DNA of 64,000 bases from Asparagopsis taxiformis (taxonomy: Eukaryota > Rhodophyta > Florideophyceae > Bonnemaisoniales > Bonnemaisoniaceae), in contig JALQPE010003011.1 in NCBI GenBank assembly GCA_030407315.1, positions 26,293 through 90,292 of the forward strand. Direction: 5' to 3'. Under the pieces are notes generated by a model. That model worked only from the letters and a program-made list of their open reading frames with translations, made no database searches and was not told where the DNA came from. A program made the translations under genes and the position numbers. Shown piece after piece: positions 8,435 through 19,611 of this stretch (the stretch's first letter is position 1; each line of letters opens with the position of its first letter).

Positions 8435-9991
8435 ATGTCCCCTCGTGCTCCGATTCAATTCGAATCCTCTGAAGAGGAAGGAGACAATATGGGTTCGCCC
8501 AACCGTCCTACCTCACGCTCCAGCGTTCGCCGTCCCACGACTGGCCACCAAGCTTCCTCCTCCCGCACCGGGGTTCCGCCTACACCGGCTAAGTCTTCGT
8601 CGACTTCCGCGCCACGCGCGTCGTCAGCCACCGCGGCTCAATCGCAAACGCGAACGCGTTCGACTGCCGCCAAAGGCCCCGCTGACCCAGCGTCGCCTGT
8701 TGGCAAGGTTGCGAACGCACAAGCACGTTCCGAAGAGACGGTCCCCCCTACCAGGGCAAGCACACAAGAGCGAGACTCTGTTCCGGCTGAATCGCCTGCT
8801 TCCCCGAAGCCTTCCACCCCAGTGGCCATTGTAAAACCGTCATCGGTTAATCCGCCGTCACGCGAAGATGATTCATCGAAGGCCGCCGGCCGGTCCCCAC
8901 AGGGAGCTATGCCGGCCAACACCGAGGAAGTGATAGAAGTCGTCGCCGAGGGAGCCGCTACGCCCAGGCCAACAAGGCAACCGAACGTCAGGCCTTCGCC
9001 AAGTTCGCGTCCGATTACTTCTCGTCCTTCTGCCCTTGCGGCTCGTACCTCTTCTGGTCGTGACGCTTCAGCGAATCCCTATGAGGACTATGGTCGCCGC
9101 AACCAGCAGATACTGGCGGACGCTCGAAAGCGTAGGGAAGAAGAGTTGCGCCGCGAGGCCGCTCGAGCAGAAGCCGAGAAGGCAGCAGCCGAAAAGGCTA
9201 ATGCTCAACCTGTCGAGAAGGTCATAGACCCATACGCCTCTACTGGTAGAGTTACCCGAAGCGGGTCTGGTGCGGCTGCCGCCGATGCCTCTGTAGTCGT
9301 AAGACCGTCGGGCACCGCCCTAGTTGATCCTTACGCGGTTGCGTCTGCCCCAGCACCAGCTGTTACGTCACACGACACTCCCCCTCGGGCACCTAAGCCG
9401 ACTGCCAATTGGCGCTCCATGGGAGAATTCTACCCAGCCAATGCTGATGAACTGGTGGTATTCGACTCGCAAGCCTTGCCTTTCAGGCGTGAGCTCGCCG
9501 CTCCTTGGGAACACTACCCGTTTGCGCGACTCCCTCGTAGGGACTTTACGGATCGCCCGAGAAGCGAGTTACGTCGCGATATGCTTCTCATGAGCTCCCT
9601 CCGGGGTCAAAACCATCAGGTTCAAAACGAATGTTGGTCGGCTTACGCCCGTCTCCCCTCGAGTCGCCCTATGCGTCACTTCCGTGTTCCCCATACGCTA
9701 TGTAGCGACAGGACTTTCCTGCTCCATCCCGGAGATGCGCTTTACGTCGAGCGTATGAATCGTCGCTTGTTCCAAGAAGGATCGTACCAAGGCTCCGTAG
9801 CGGATCTACCGATGGTTCGGTCACGCTGTTTTGCGTACCCTCCACGTCCCGATACGGGTAGCTACGAGCATCACATGCGTTTGCACGCTAGGGTTACTTC
9901 CCGAAGGATGGGGCGTCAGGTGACGGCGAATGATTATCGCGGTTCGCGCACCGTCACGGTAGCTCTGCTGAGCCGGCCACTAGGCCCATGA
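8435..9991 (+). CDS. G1 antisense ORF 1 (Pro/Ser/Ala-rich start, globular end)
   Basis: Encoded opposite to gag-pol, reading inward from the left end of G1. I chose ATG 8435 because the frame upstream lies in the neighbouring transposon end. The 518-residue product begins with a short acidic motif (ESSEEEGDN), then about 300 residues rich in Ser, Pro, Ala, Thr and Arg, likely disordered. A charged helix follows at about residues 215-255 (ARKRREEELRREAARAE). The last 200 residues look globular, with many aromatic residues. It ends at a TGA that overlaps the next ATG as ATGA (9988-9991), so ORF 2 follows in the -1 frame. G2 has one long antisense frame of the same general build, so ORF 1 and ORF 2 are probably one protein or a coupled pair. 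Function unknown. Confidence 0.6.
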   Translation: MSPRAPIQFESSEEEGDNMGSPNRPTSRSSVRRPTTGHQASSSRTGVPPTPAKSSSTSAPRASSATAAQSQTRTRSTAAKGPADPASPVGKVANAQARSEETVPPTRASTQERDSVPAESPASPKPSTPVAIVKPSSVNPPSREDDSSKAAGRSPQGAMPANTEEVIEVVAEGAATPRPTRQPNVRPSPSSRPITSRPSALAARTSSGRDASANPYEDYGRRNQQILADARKRREEELRREAARAEAEKAAAEKANAQPVEKVIDPYASTGRVTRSGSGAAAADASVVVRPSGTALVDPYAVASAPAPAVTSHDTPPRAPKPTANWRSMGEFYPANADELVVFDSQALPFRRELAAPWEHYPFARLPRRDFTDRPRSELRRDMLLMSSLRGQNHQVQNECWSAYARLPSSRPMRHFRVPHTLCSDRTFLLHPGDALYVERMNRRLFQEGSYQGSVADLPMVRSRCFAYPPRPDTGSYEHHMRLHARVTSRRMGRQVTANDYRGSRTVTVALLSRPLGP

Positions 9992-11700
9992 AGGTAGCTA
10001 GGGAAGCTTTGGACCCGCTATGGGATGATCCCACTTGGGAAGGCAAGTCATCTCCACCGATGTGTTTGCCCGTTGCTGACCCTCCGTCGCTGGTGTATTT
10101 CCACAATTCCGCTCTTCGCGACGCGCCCGAATGGCGGATGGAAAGGTTCCGATCGTACCTCGAGTTGGAGAGGGATATCCTTATAGGGATCGAGTTGGCT
10201 CGTACCGCCGAGATGCGGGGCTTTGTGCCGGTGATGGCGGAGGAACTCCTCAATAGGGTGAGCAGTACTTGGTACGATATCCCGAAGGTTCCGGTGTCGG
10301 ACGTGGTCCCCTATAGCCGGGAGTTACCTGGTTCGGTAGTGCGTCGGTTGCTGAAGGTGGCCCTTGGGGGTGATGATTATCCGCAGGAATTGGTCAGTAC
10401 CAACATCACGGGAGTGGCACCGGAGAAGGTGGTTATCTACAGGACTGTCGACTTGCCGGTGAGGGCGTTACGTATTAACGTGTTAAACCATCGAGATGGT
10501 ACAGTCGCAGAGCTGCCGCCTTATCGCAGAGATGGTGAGTTCACCGAAGATGGGTATTACGGCGTGGAGCCTGACAGGTATTCCGACGGTCACCCCGACT
10601 CTTACAAATATCAGCCTGTTGGCGAGGCATTTGTGCCGCGTCCGTGGTGGACGGCCGCCGAGGCGGGAGGCCCAGCTGGGCGTTCGCCTTACGCAGGACG
10701 GAGCTTCGCTCCTGTTGCTTCCTTACCACCCGGTGGTGCTGATGACTTGTACGAAAGTCAGGTCCCGATGACCGTCGCGCCTACCGCGCCAGCCCCTCAG
10801 CCTGCAGCTGCCCCTTCATCCCAAGTGGGTCCCGCCATGGAGGCGCTTCTGACATCAGACCAAGGCTCTGAGCCATCCGCGAACGGTGATGATGTAGTCA
10901 CGCGTCAGCCTCCTGCTGTTGATATCCTACGTGGGGAATTGTCGAGTCGCGAATTGCTATCGATTCCGCATGTGCGGCGGTTGGCCGATGATCTCGGGGA
11001 TGGTACGGTGGCTTCCATCTTTGCCTCTGCCAATGGGCGTTACATCGTATGATCCGCGTTGGATGGACTTGCATTGTCGTGCATCACGTTAGCTGCTCGC
11101 TATAAGCAAGGACGCGAACAGCGTAACATCGCCCGAGAGCGTCGCCGCACAGCGGATAGGGAGGTTGAGGCCGCACGCCTGGAGGCAGCAGAATTGCGAA
11201 CCCGGATTGGGGAATTAGAAGGTGAGTTGGAGGACGCCCGGCGTCTACTGCAGCAAGCAGTTATTCCCGAAGAGGGTGGCGAGGAGGCAGTTCAGCCTGG
11301 TTACTCGCGTCGTCGCGCTAGGTCTCCCGATGAGGGTCTTCCCGAACGCAACGTGCGTACTCGTCTTCATTCCCCCGTGGGTGCTGCGGATGCTAGTAAT
11401 CCTTTACTTGCGCGTCTTGATGCCCGGTTTGGGTCACCTGAATCGCCAGATGTTTCTCCGTCTCCAGCGTCCATCCCCGCAGTTGGGTTATCCGCCTCTG
11501 CGGTTGCGTCTTCGCATGGCCCTGTGCCTGCCCGTCGTCGGGGTTCTAGTGCAGTTCCGCAACGCGGTTTGCGTCGTAATCCTACCTTCGCAAGGGTTGC
11601 ACCCCGCCATCCTCGTCCTTCGACGAATGTACGCGCTCCTGCCCCTACGGCACCGTCTGCCTCTCATCGGCCTCGGCCTTCTAGCCATTATCGTCGCTAA
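9988..11700 (+). CDS. G1 antisense ORF 2 (globular region, in-frame TGA, coiled coil, basic tail)
   Basis: Continues antisense ORF 1 through an ATGA stop-start overlap. Residues 1-220 look globular, with an aromatic-rich WWTAAEAGG segment; residues 230-310 are Pro/Ala-rich. A single in-frame TGA at 11050-11052 interrupts it. The same frame stays open to 11700. The downstream part has a heptad-like helix (about 11100-11270, with REQRNIARERRRTADREVE and many Glu, Leu and Arg) and then a Ser/Pro/Arg-rich basic tail. The order matches the antisense ORF of G2, which also has one in-frame TGA, inside its coiled-coil region. The TGA may be decay or a recoding signal. A variant poly(A) signal, ATTAAA, lies at 11805. 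Function unknown. Confidence 0.6.
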
Positions 11701-11804
11701 GGACTGGCAATTGCCTTTGGGAGAATAACCTCTAACGGTAGTTTGAACACGCTTTTGCGTTGCGCCATTGTTCATCAGGTAGTCCTGAGGCACCTCTGAG
11801 GTAC

Positions 11805-11810
11805 ATTAAA
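11805..11810 (+). terminator. Possible poly(A) signal for the G1 antisense transcript
   Basis: ATTAAA about 105 bp after the antisense stop, in the short gap between the converging antisense and pol frames. G2 has AATAAA at the matching place. Confidence 0.35.
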
Positions 11811-11983
11811 GATGCATCATCACGCTGACGTGCGGATTTGTTTGTTGAAACCCTTTTTTGGTCGATTTTTTTTTCATTTCCTGAAATCTAAATTTCCACA
11901 GTGGCTCCGGTTGGCGGTGATAAAGTGCGCCCTTTTTGGCTTGACCCTCCGAGGTTTGGTAGCTTCACCCAGTGGGTACCTTG

Positions 11984-14900
11984 TTAGGTTCTTATCCCTG
12001 TGGGGTTATTCTGCTTCTTCCCTCTCTTGGGTTTGCGCGTGCGCGCTCGGTGTGGTTGCCGGTCACCTCCGCGGTGTTGTCTTCGACGGAAGTACCTTGA
12101 TGCCCATTCAGGGGGAACGTTCGCGCGTTGCGTCCATGTCGGCTTTCGGTAGCCATACCACTTCACCAGGAACCATTGTTCCCCGTCGTCGTCAGTGACG
12201 TAATCTAGGAGATCATCGATGGGATATTCCTCCTCTGAGGTTGCGCGTTCGGCGTCGCTACTTCCCTCTGGGGTTTCCTTCGTCCCTTCAGGGAGAGCTA
12301 CTCGTTCCGAGTTCGGCTGCGTGCCCTGTGGCGCTTTCTCTTGTTCCCCATTGGGGGTGGCTTCCAAAGACCTTACGGGGTTTGCCGTGGCTATCTTCTT
12401 CGCACTTGAGCGAGTGTGTCGACCCGGTTTGGGTTTTGCCAAATGGGCGGGTGCTTGACTTGCTTGGTTCGCTATGCGAAGTTCAGCTCCCGACGGAGGG
12501 TTCGCGTCCCGTTCAGGGGAAGTCGGCGTTTGTACGCGTGCTTTGATTGAGCGTCGCCTGGTTGCGTTTGCGTTGGTCAACTGCCTTGGGGCTGAGTCTG
12601 TGGCGTCAGTGCCTGCCATAATTTGGCGAGTTGCTCGCTTGTGCGACGGGAGATCCCTGTCAGGGTTGACGTATTGGTCTTGGTCTGCATTGGCAGAGTT
12701 GTCGTGGCGTCTTTGTTGACTTCTTCGCAATTGTGTGCGATTGCGGTTGGTAGCTACCGGCTGTGTGGGTGAACGACTTGGGTCGTGTGCGTCGTTCCCA
12801 ATTGTGGGTGAGTTACCGAAGGGTGAAAGACTACAAGGTCGATCCCGAGAGGGAGTTGCAAAATTTTTGCTTAAGCGCACAGCGTCGAGGGCCCCCTCCT
12901 GAAGGGTGGTTTGTCCCAAACCACTACCTTCAGGTGTTATCCTAATTGTAGGTTGGCGTGGGGACGATGGTTGATCCCTGAAGGGGTATTCCTGATTAGG
13001 AGTTGGCGGAAGTGATTCGCTTTGTGCGTTCTGTTGGCCGTCGCCTGTCGGTTGGCGTGGTTGTGTCTTTGGCGCGAGGGCGTCTGCACCTGATGGTGAC
13101 GCTTGTGCGTTAGCGGCATGTAGCCGAGGTGGTAAGGTTGGTTCCTCGGTCGGTCGCGGAGCGAGTGCAACTCTATCGAGACTAACCTTTTCGGTGATAC
13201 CATCGCGGTCGATGTAAACCGTTCGCCGTCCGGCACGGATAACCCTATAGGGACCTTGAGCTATTGGAGTTAGCTTGTTCCGTTCACGGACTTCTGGATT
13301 ATCCAGATAAACGTAATCATCGGTAGTGATGAGTCGTTTAGACTTCCGGATTGACCGGTCGAAGTTACGCTTGTAGCGTGCTTGCGCGCTGTGAAGGCGT
13401 TTACCTGCCATATCAATGGTATCCGTAATACGGCGTAAGAAGTCTTGCTTCGTGAACGCGTCTGGCGTTGCCCTCCTTTTCACCGAATGGTGTGTCGCAT
13501 ATGGCGGTGGAGGTCGTCTTAGTATGAGGTCGAAGGGTGTAGTTCCCGTTGTGCGATGTACGTGCGTGTTGTACGCATAGGTTAACGCTGATGCGTAGAC
13601 GTCCCAGTCGTCCTGGTTATCATTAACGTAATTACGTAGCATGCTCAATAGAGTACGGTTATACCGTTCGACTTGCCCATTTGTCTGGGGATGGTAAGCC
13701 GTCGTGAAGACGTTCTTCGTTCCTAACTGGAGGCAGACAGCCTGGAAGAACTTCGACGCAAATTGCGGACCGTTATCGGATAGTAATGTCCGTGGAGGAC
13801 CATACTTAAACACCCAATGTGTACAAAAGGCTACTGCCACATGGTAAGCCGTAATGCTTCGCAGGGGCACCACTTGGGTGAGCTTGGAGAAGCGACATGA
13901 AATCACCAGTAGGTGCACGTTACCTTTCTTGGTACGAGGTAGAGGACCGAGGAGGTCAATTGCAACGTCATCCAATGGTGTGGTAGCTGGGAACAGCTGG
14001 AGGGTACTCGCATGTTTGCGCAACCGTAATCGGTTTCTCGCACACGCTGAACAGCGTTTAACCGTTCCGGTTATATCCGCAGCCATTGCAGGCCAGTAGT
14101 ACGATAGGCGCATTGTGTCGTACATACGATTTTGACCAGGATGTCCTGCCAATATGCCGTGGTGGCACATCGTCAATAGACGTTGCCGTAAGGCTTTAGG
14201 TACTACGATTTGGGATGACCCATCCAGTCTGGACTTCCTACAAAGGACACCGTCTTCATTTTCGAAGAAGAGAGAGTCAGACTTCTGCGAGGCCAGGGCC
14301 TGTTGGCAGAAGTCGTCCGTTCTTTGCTCTTCGAGCCACTCTTGGAGAGTTATCGGGCAATAGTTTTCCGTTTGCGGATGGGTTGTTAAGACGGGTGTAC
14401 CGGTGCGATTAGGCGCCTCCTCGGCGTGGTCTCTTGCTAGAGAAAGGTCTTAGAACCAGACATCTGTGTCGTCATCGACTTCCATTTCACCTTGTGGTGC
14501 ATGCATGGCCAACAGAGTTGGAATTTCATCATCGATAATGACAGGCGTTTCGCCGTTAGTTTCAACACGCGAAAGGGCGTCTGGTAGTTGGTGAACCCGA
14601 CCGGGTCGGTAGACTATTTGATAGTCAAATTCCGCAAGTCGGAGGCGCCAACGGCATATTCTCCCTGAAGGGTCATTGATATTCATAAGCCAACGCAGTG
14701 CGTTATGGTCCGTCCGGACTACAAACTTTGTTTGCTCCAAGTATGGACGTAGGATAGTAACAGCCCATACGACGGCTAGACATTCACGCTCCGTAGGGGA
14801 GTAACCTCTTTCAGGTTTAGTCAGCGTACGCGACCAATAGCCAATTGGCTTGAGGTCATTCTCTTCGTCTTGCTGTTGAAGCAGAGCGCATCCTATTTGG

Positions 14901-17029
14901 TATGCGGACGCGTCCGTGTCTACGGTGTAGGGTTGAACCAACTTGGGTAGAGCCAGTATCGGTGGCTTGGTCATGACCTCCTTGAGAGCGTTCAACGCGC
15001 GTCGTTGGTCTTCGGTAGGAGGTTCTTTCCCGAATTTAGGGAGGCTGTCTTTGGTCAGCATTTCGTTCAAGGGGTGCGCAATTGCGGCATACCCTTTGAT
15101 GAATCGTCGAAAGACGCCACAGCTTCCGAGGAAGGATCGCATTTGCGTAGGCGTTTGCGGAAAGATCGCGTCAGCGATAGCCGAAGTGGCGTTCTGTGAA
15201 ACAGCTAGCTTTCCTGGCATCACGACATGTCCCAGGTAGTCAACCTTCTTTTCGAAGAAATGACACTTTGTCAACTTCAGGGTGACACCTGCTTCCCGTA
15301 GGAGGGAGAGTACTTGGTCCACATGGTGGAGATGTTCGGCCTCGTCCCGAGAGAATACGATCACATCGTCTAAGTAAATCAGACAGGTCTGCCAGCGAAC
15401 GCTGCTAAGAATAATGTCGATGGCACGCTGAAACGTTGCCGGTGCATTCTTCAAGCCAAAGGGCAAACGCTTGAAGCGATATGTCCCCAAGTGGGAGGTG
15501 AATGCCGTTTTGACACGGTCGTCCTGTGCAACAGGTATCTGCCAATAGCCAGAATTACAATCCAATGTGGTGAATACTTGAGCATCTCCGAGGGAGTCAA
15601 TGCAATCATCCATTCGTGGAAGGGGGTACACATCATTGACAGTGATGTCGTTAAGACCCCTATAGTCGACGCAAAAGCGTAATTTACCATCCTTCTTCGG
15701 GACAAGAACCACTGGGCTAGCCCATTCGGAGGTCGACGGTTCGATCACTCCTTTTTCCAGCATGCTGGTTATTTCCTTACGGGCAATCTCTCGGCGAGCG
15801 GGTCCCATCCGGTAGGGTTGTTGCCGTCTAGGCTTGCTCCCTTCGACTATGTCGATTCGGTGTTCCGTAGCGCGGATGTCCCCTAGGGATCCATCCCACA
15901 TAGACTCGTGTCTAGATAGCATGTTAAGGATGCGTTCCCTCAACGGGATTTGACCAAGGTGGTCTAGAGAGACTTCTTCCTTCCAACTTGATGGTTGGGT
16001 GGCCTCGGCCTTTTGCTCCTGATGGAGAGTAGTCACCATAGTGGAGGCCTCTTGGGAGGAAGGGGTAGAACGGCTGAGAGCCATGGGGCGCATTGGCCGT
16101 TCGGGTGCCCGGAGGGCATAGCCTATAATGGTCCCTTTAAGGAGGTACTTGTCGGATGTACCGAAATTGGTTAATATAGTCAGGAATTCCTGTCGCGGGA
16201 TGACTTCCGCAACCCCATTCGGGATAGAGACACGATGTCGGTGAAGGATCCGATCTCTCGGTGAGAGTATACTCAAGCCGCCACCGGCGCATACAACAGT
16301 AGTTGTTACTTGACTCCGCGGAGGAACATTCACACTTTGTGACAATCGAATGCCATGAGGCTGGCGGTCTAGGTTAATCCCATTAGAGGGTCGCGAGGCA
16401 TCCACGTAGCACGAAAGGGTGGGGGATGTTTTACGCGTAGGCGACATCACTAGGATAGCTATCGACCCGCCGTCGTGAATATCAATTCGTTGGGCCCGGC
16501 ACCTAATTGCATCTACGTGGGTATTCATTGCCCCAGTTCCCAAGATGAGGGGTACGGCCAACTTAGGCGCAACGAAGAATTCTTCCTCAAAGGACTTGTG
16601 GCCTAACTGTAATGACAGTATTATCTTGCCTTTTATCCGAAGAGGATTGCCGTTAGCATCGGCCAGTTGCGGAACTTTCGCCGTAGGGACTTGGAATTGT
16701 TCCCAATTGTGGGGTAAGCTCCTTTCACGGATGACCGATGGTCCGGACCCGGTGTCCATCACCATACGCATGGGCGTGAGAATTGACGGATCGAGTCCGA
16801 TGGAACCCATTACTACGTAATGGGCGGCCTTAAGCAGGCATGAGGCTTCCGGCCTTGAGGTTCGAGTCCCTGTGGGGGAACCCGAAGGGGTTGGTGTCTG
16901 GAGAAGACTTTGGTCCCTAGAGGGAGTTGCAGCCTTTTCCTGCGGAGGTGGTTGTGGTGAGATGTCCACCGAGTAGCGTAATCGCTCCACCTCCTGACGG
17001 GAGTGCGACACCTCACTCCCCGTCATTAG
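11984..17029 (-). pseudogene. pol: G1 pol: protease, reverse transcriptase, RNase H, integrase, chromodomain (one nonsense codon)
   Basis: One frame of about 1,680 codons, interrupted only by TAA at 14450-14452 in the linker before integrase. Domains in order: retropepsin MDTGSGPSVIRE; RT with the catalytic motif YLDD in CLIYLDDVIVFS; RNase H with VDTDAS, ERECLAVVWAV and VRTDHNALRW; integrase zinc finger (HHGILAGHPG...CSACARNR) and catalytic D, D, E in AIDLLGPLP, LLSDNGPQF and HPQTNGQVERYNRT; a GPY motif (IAQGPYRVI); a long Pro/Ser/Thr-rich spacer; and a C-terminal chromodomain-like segment (WFLVKWYGYRKPTW). This order, with integrase after RNase H plus GPY and a chromodomain, defines a chromovirus. 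Pol is in the -1 frame of gag. Apart from the one stop it is complete. Confidence 0.88.
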
Positions 17030-17035
17030 TTTTCT
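16995..17035 (-). promoter_or_regulatory. Probable -1 frameshift signal at the G1 gag-pol junction
   Basis: Minus strand: AGAAAAC (17029-17035), then the gag stop TAA (17026-17028), then an 11-bp stem with one bulged G, TGACGGGGAGTG / CACTCCCGTCA, around an 8-nt loop. A -1 slip on AAC enters pol at CTA ATG ACG. The stop and the pol ATG also overlap as TAATG, so termination-reinitiation is the alternative. Confidence 0.55.
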
Positions 17036-18863
17036 GACGACGTGTCAGAGTCGTCGGAGGTTTCCAAGGTGTCGGCAACGTCTTGAGCCGTTACGGAAGA
17101 TCCGTTACGTTCTAAAACGTCTCGCCTCAGAGGGCCCGATTTGGGATGATTTTCGTCATCGGCGAACGCAACCATGCATGTTGGAGGGTTTGACCGTTGG
17201 AGAACGGCTTTAGGGTAATCCCTTTTCCGGTTGAACCGGTCGGACTGGCGCTGTTGGCGGCGCATAACCTGTTCCGGTTCTTGCTGGTAAGCGTAGTTCG
17301 CAAAGGCGAAGTAAGTTCCCACTGAGGGTGGTAGGTAAGGACAAGTGTATAACACGTGCCCTGGTTGGCGACAGCCAGAGCATCTCCAAGTAACAGCCCT
17401 TTCGGGTATCATACTCTCAGCGAGTTTAAGATGTTCTCCCATTAGGGTAGGGGCCTGCATTGGCGCGCCCATTGGGTTCCCGGTAGGGGAAGGTAAGGTC
17501 GGCGGCGGGGTCCGCGGTATCACGGCCGGTTCTCCGGGTACGGTAGCGAGCAACGCTTTGCGTTTGCGGTCCGCGATTTCCCGAGTATGGTAAGCCTTAG
17601 GTTTCGCGGGTAGCGATGCTCGTAAAGAGTCCCCGAGTCCTTTAGCAAGGTTACGGACGGCCAGAAAATCTTCTCCGCCACTGCGGCCTATAGTCACCTT
17701 GACGGAGTGTTTAACCTCTGGGCGTAGGCCCTTGAGGTAGTAGTTGACCAAGTCTCTTTCCGAGAAGACGTTCGCACACAGGAGAGCAGCGTCCTGCAGT
17801 CTGTCTGCGTATGCAGCTTCATCTTCATCCTGCCCTTGCCGTATACGCGTTACTGCGTCATAAGCATCCGCTAGGACATTGTCCGTCGCGTAGCGAGCCA
17901 GAAGGGCGTTAACGGCTTGAGGCCAAGTGATCTGCTGATGCAGATGGTTGAGAAGCTTGTGCTTTCGCGCCTCAGCGGCGATAAACCGTTGAGGTTCTCC
18001 TTCCAGGAAATACTTGAGTAACTTGGTAGCTTCTCCCTCTGAGACTCCGCATGAATCACATGCATCTGTGTAAATTCCGCGAGGAACCGGAGGATATCGA
18101 TGGGTTCCGTACCATCGAGCGGCGTGAATGACGCGTTGAAATTACGGATCTTCTCCGTTAGCTTATACAAGCTTCTTGATTTCCCCATTGGGATATCAGT
18201 CGTTAGGGACTTGTTCTTGAGTCGGTAGTACCGATAGGAGACCACTAGGTCGAACGCGGGTTCGCGGGCCTTCAAGGGCACCAAGCCTTCCTCGAGAGGT
18301 CCTTCTTCATCATCCCACGAGGGATTTTCCGGTATAGATCCGGTGGCACGAGTGGGCTGTCTAGCGCGAGAGATATTCCCTGTTTGGGATAGTGATTCGG
18401 CGAGGGCGTCGACACGGTCGGACAGATGTCAGGTTGCTTCTGCGACTTGATCCAATCGGGGATCTTCTTCTTCCTCCCTACCGGATGTAGGGTCAGGGAA
18501 GTCAGCCGATCGGATGCGGCGAGCAGGAAACTCCTGTTGTCCTAATGGACTGACACTAAAGCTGTGAATCGAAAGCTCCTCCAGACGAGTTTCCAAAAGG
18601 GATACGCGTTTAGCGAATTCGGCTTTGACCTGATTCCAGGTTTCCGCTAGGAACTCGGCGTCCCGATCTTGGGTGGCTTCTCGGCTGGCGGCCATCAGCT
18701 TTGGCTCGACCAGTTCCATGACGGTTTCGACCGTAGCGTCTACGATTTCCACCCTGCGGTCTTGAACAGTCTTCTCGACGACGGTGCTGAATTCAGCCTT
18801 GAACTCTTCCAACCGTTCGTTGAAGATTCGGTCGGCTCGGTCTTGCAGGGTGTTAATCACCAC
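17026..18863 (-). pseudogene. gag: G1 gag (one nonsense codon, one frameshift)
   Basis: Gag reads from about 18863 down to the TAA at 17026. The N-terminal part is charged and helical. A TGA at 18429-18431 interrupts it, after which the same frame continues through SYRYYRLKN, a segment shared with G2 (SYRTYRLRN) and G3 (SYRMYRLND). Near 18058 the homology shifts to another frame (DSCGVSEGEATKLLKYFLEG, matching DDTGVSEGAALPILKYFLAD in G2), a one-base indel. The C-terminal part has the CCHC knuckle CSGCRQPGHVLYTC and an acidic end. No ATG was found upstream of 18863 in the open frame, so the native start is lost or unclear. Confidence 0.75.
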
Positions 18864-19011
18864 GCCTTCTTCGGCGATCAGATCCGAATCGGATAAGTCG
18901 CTGGCAGGCGCTATGTCCTCACTAGAGGGTCCCGCTGTAGGGTTACGGGGAATCGCGAAGATGATTGTGAAGGAAGATTTCTCTCAAAGAGACTTACCCG
19001 AGGGTACCAGG

Positions 19012-19029
19012 TTCTAGGTCGAGAGACCA
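19012..19029 (-). other. G1 primer-binding site
   Basis: Minus strand TGGTCTCTCGACCTAGAA, one base inside the LTR that starts at 19031. Identical to the sites in G2 and G3. The implied tRNA 3' end has A73 and a G72 that would pair with C1, as in eukaryotic tRNA-Tyr. Confidence 0.8.
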
Positions 19030-19030
19030 A

Positions 19031-19611
19031 TGTAGCAGGTAGAAAATCCGCTAGAGCGGCAAACCACCCGACAGGTGTCCCGAGCCTCGGTAGAGGAAGT
19101 GGTAGAGCAGATGAACCTTATAGTTACCCGGTGGGTAGTCTCGTAAGAGAGAAGCTATCGCTACCCGGAGGGGGTTGTGCGATTATAGCGCTCACGCGAG
19201 GTGCGTATTAATGGAGCAAGATGACGTAATCCGTCGAGCTGTTGGCTAACCCTAAGGTTTTCCCGGAGAGGGGTTGAACAATAGGTATGCGAACACTGTT
19301 CCTGTGGGTCGTAATTCCACTTGAGTTTACGTTACTCTAGAAACCGTGCCTACTGGCTATTCCAGTGGCAGTTTTATACTAAGTCTACTGTAAGCTAGGG
19401 TTAGTGGTTAGGAATAAATATCCAGTTAGTGACTAATCAGAACCCAATTACTGGCGCTCGCCTACCCGCGAGGTCATTGCCAATAGGCTTACATTGTAAT
19501 GTATGGCTGATCAGCCTAAGTTAAAATTTGCCCCTTGTGGGGTCTTGGCCGGGGCCGATAGGCCCGGGTGGGGTTATTTGTCAGCCTTAGCTTGTCCTAA
19601 GTATAGTAAAC
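19031..19611 (-). repeat. G1 right (5') LTR, outer limit uncertain
   Basis: Begins TGTAGCAGGT next to the PBS and, if it ends at 19611, finishes TAGTAAACA, giving TG...CA ends. It has no second copy in the window, so the outer end rests on the position where G3 gag sequence resumes. No coding potential. Confidence 0.45.

Larger units (their letters stand above)
8360..19611 (-). mobile_element. Chromodomain Ty3/gypsy element G1 (degraded, carries antisense ORFs)
   Basis: Order on the minus strand from the right: LTR, PBS, gag, -1 junction, PR-RT-RNase H-IN-chromodomain; then, on the plus strand, ORFs reading inward from the left end. Only the right (5') LTR is recognised. The left LTR is missing: the mirrored-end unit abuts the antisense gene. 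The 8 bases TGTAGCAG at 2069-2076 equal the first 8 of the right LTR and may be all that is left. Gag has one nonsense codon and one frameshift, and pol has one nonsense codon, so this copy is dead. The right boundary at 19611 is a guess from a terminal CA just before G3 gag resumes. Confidence 0.7.
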
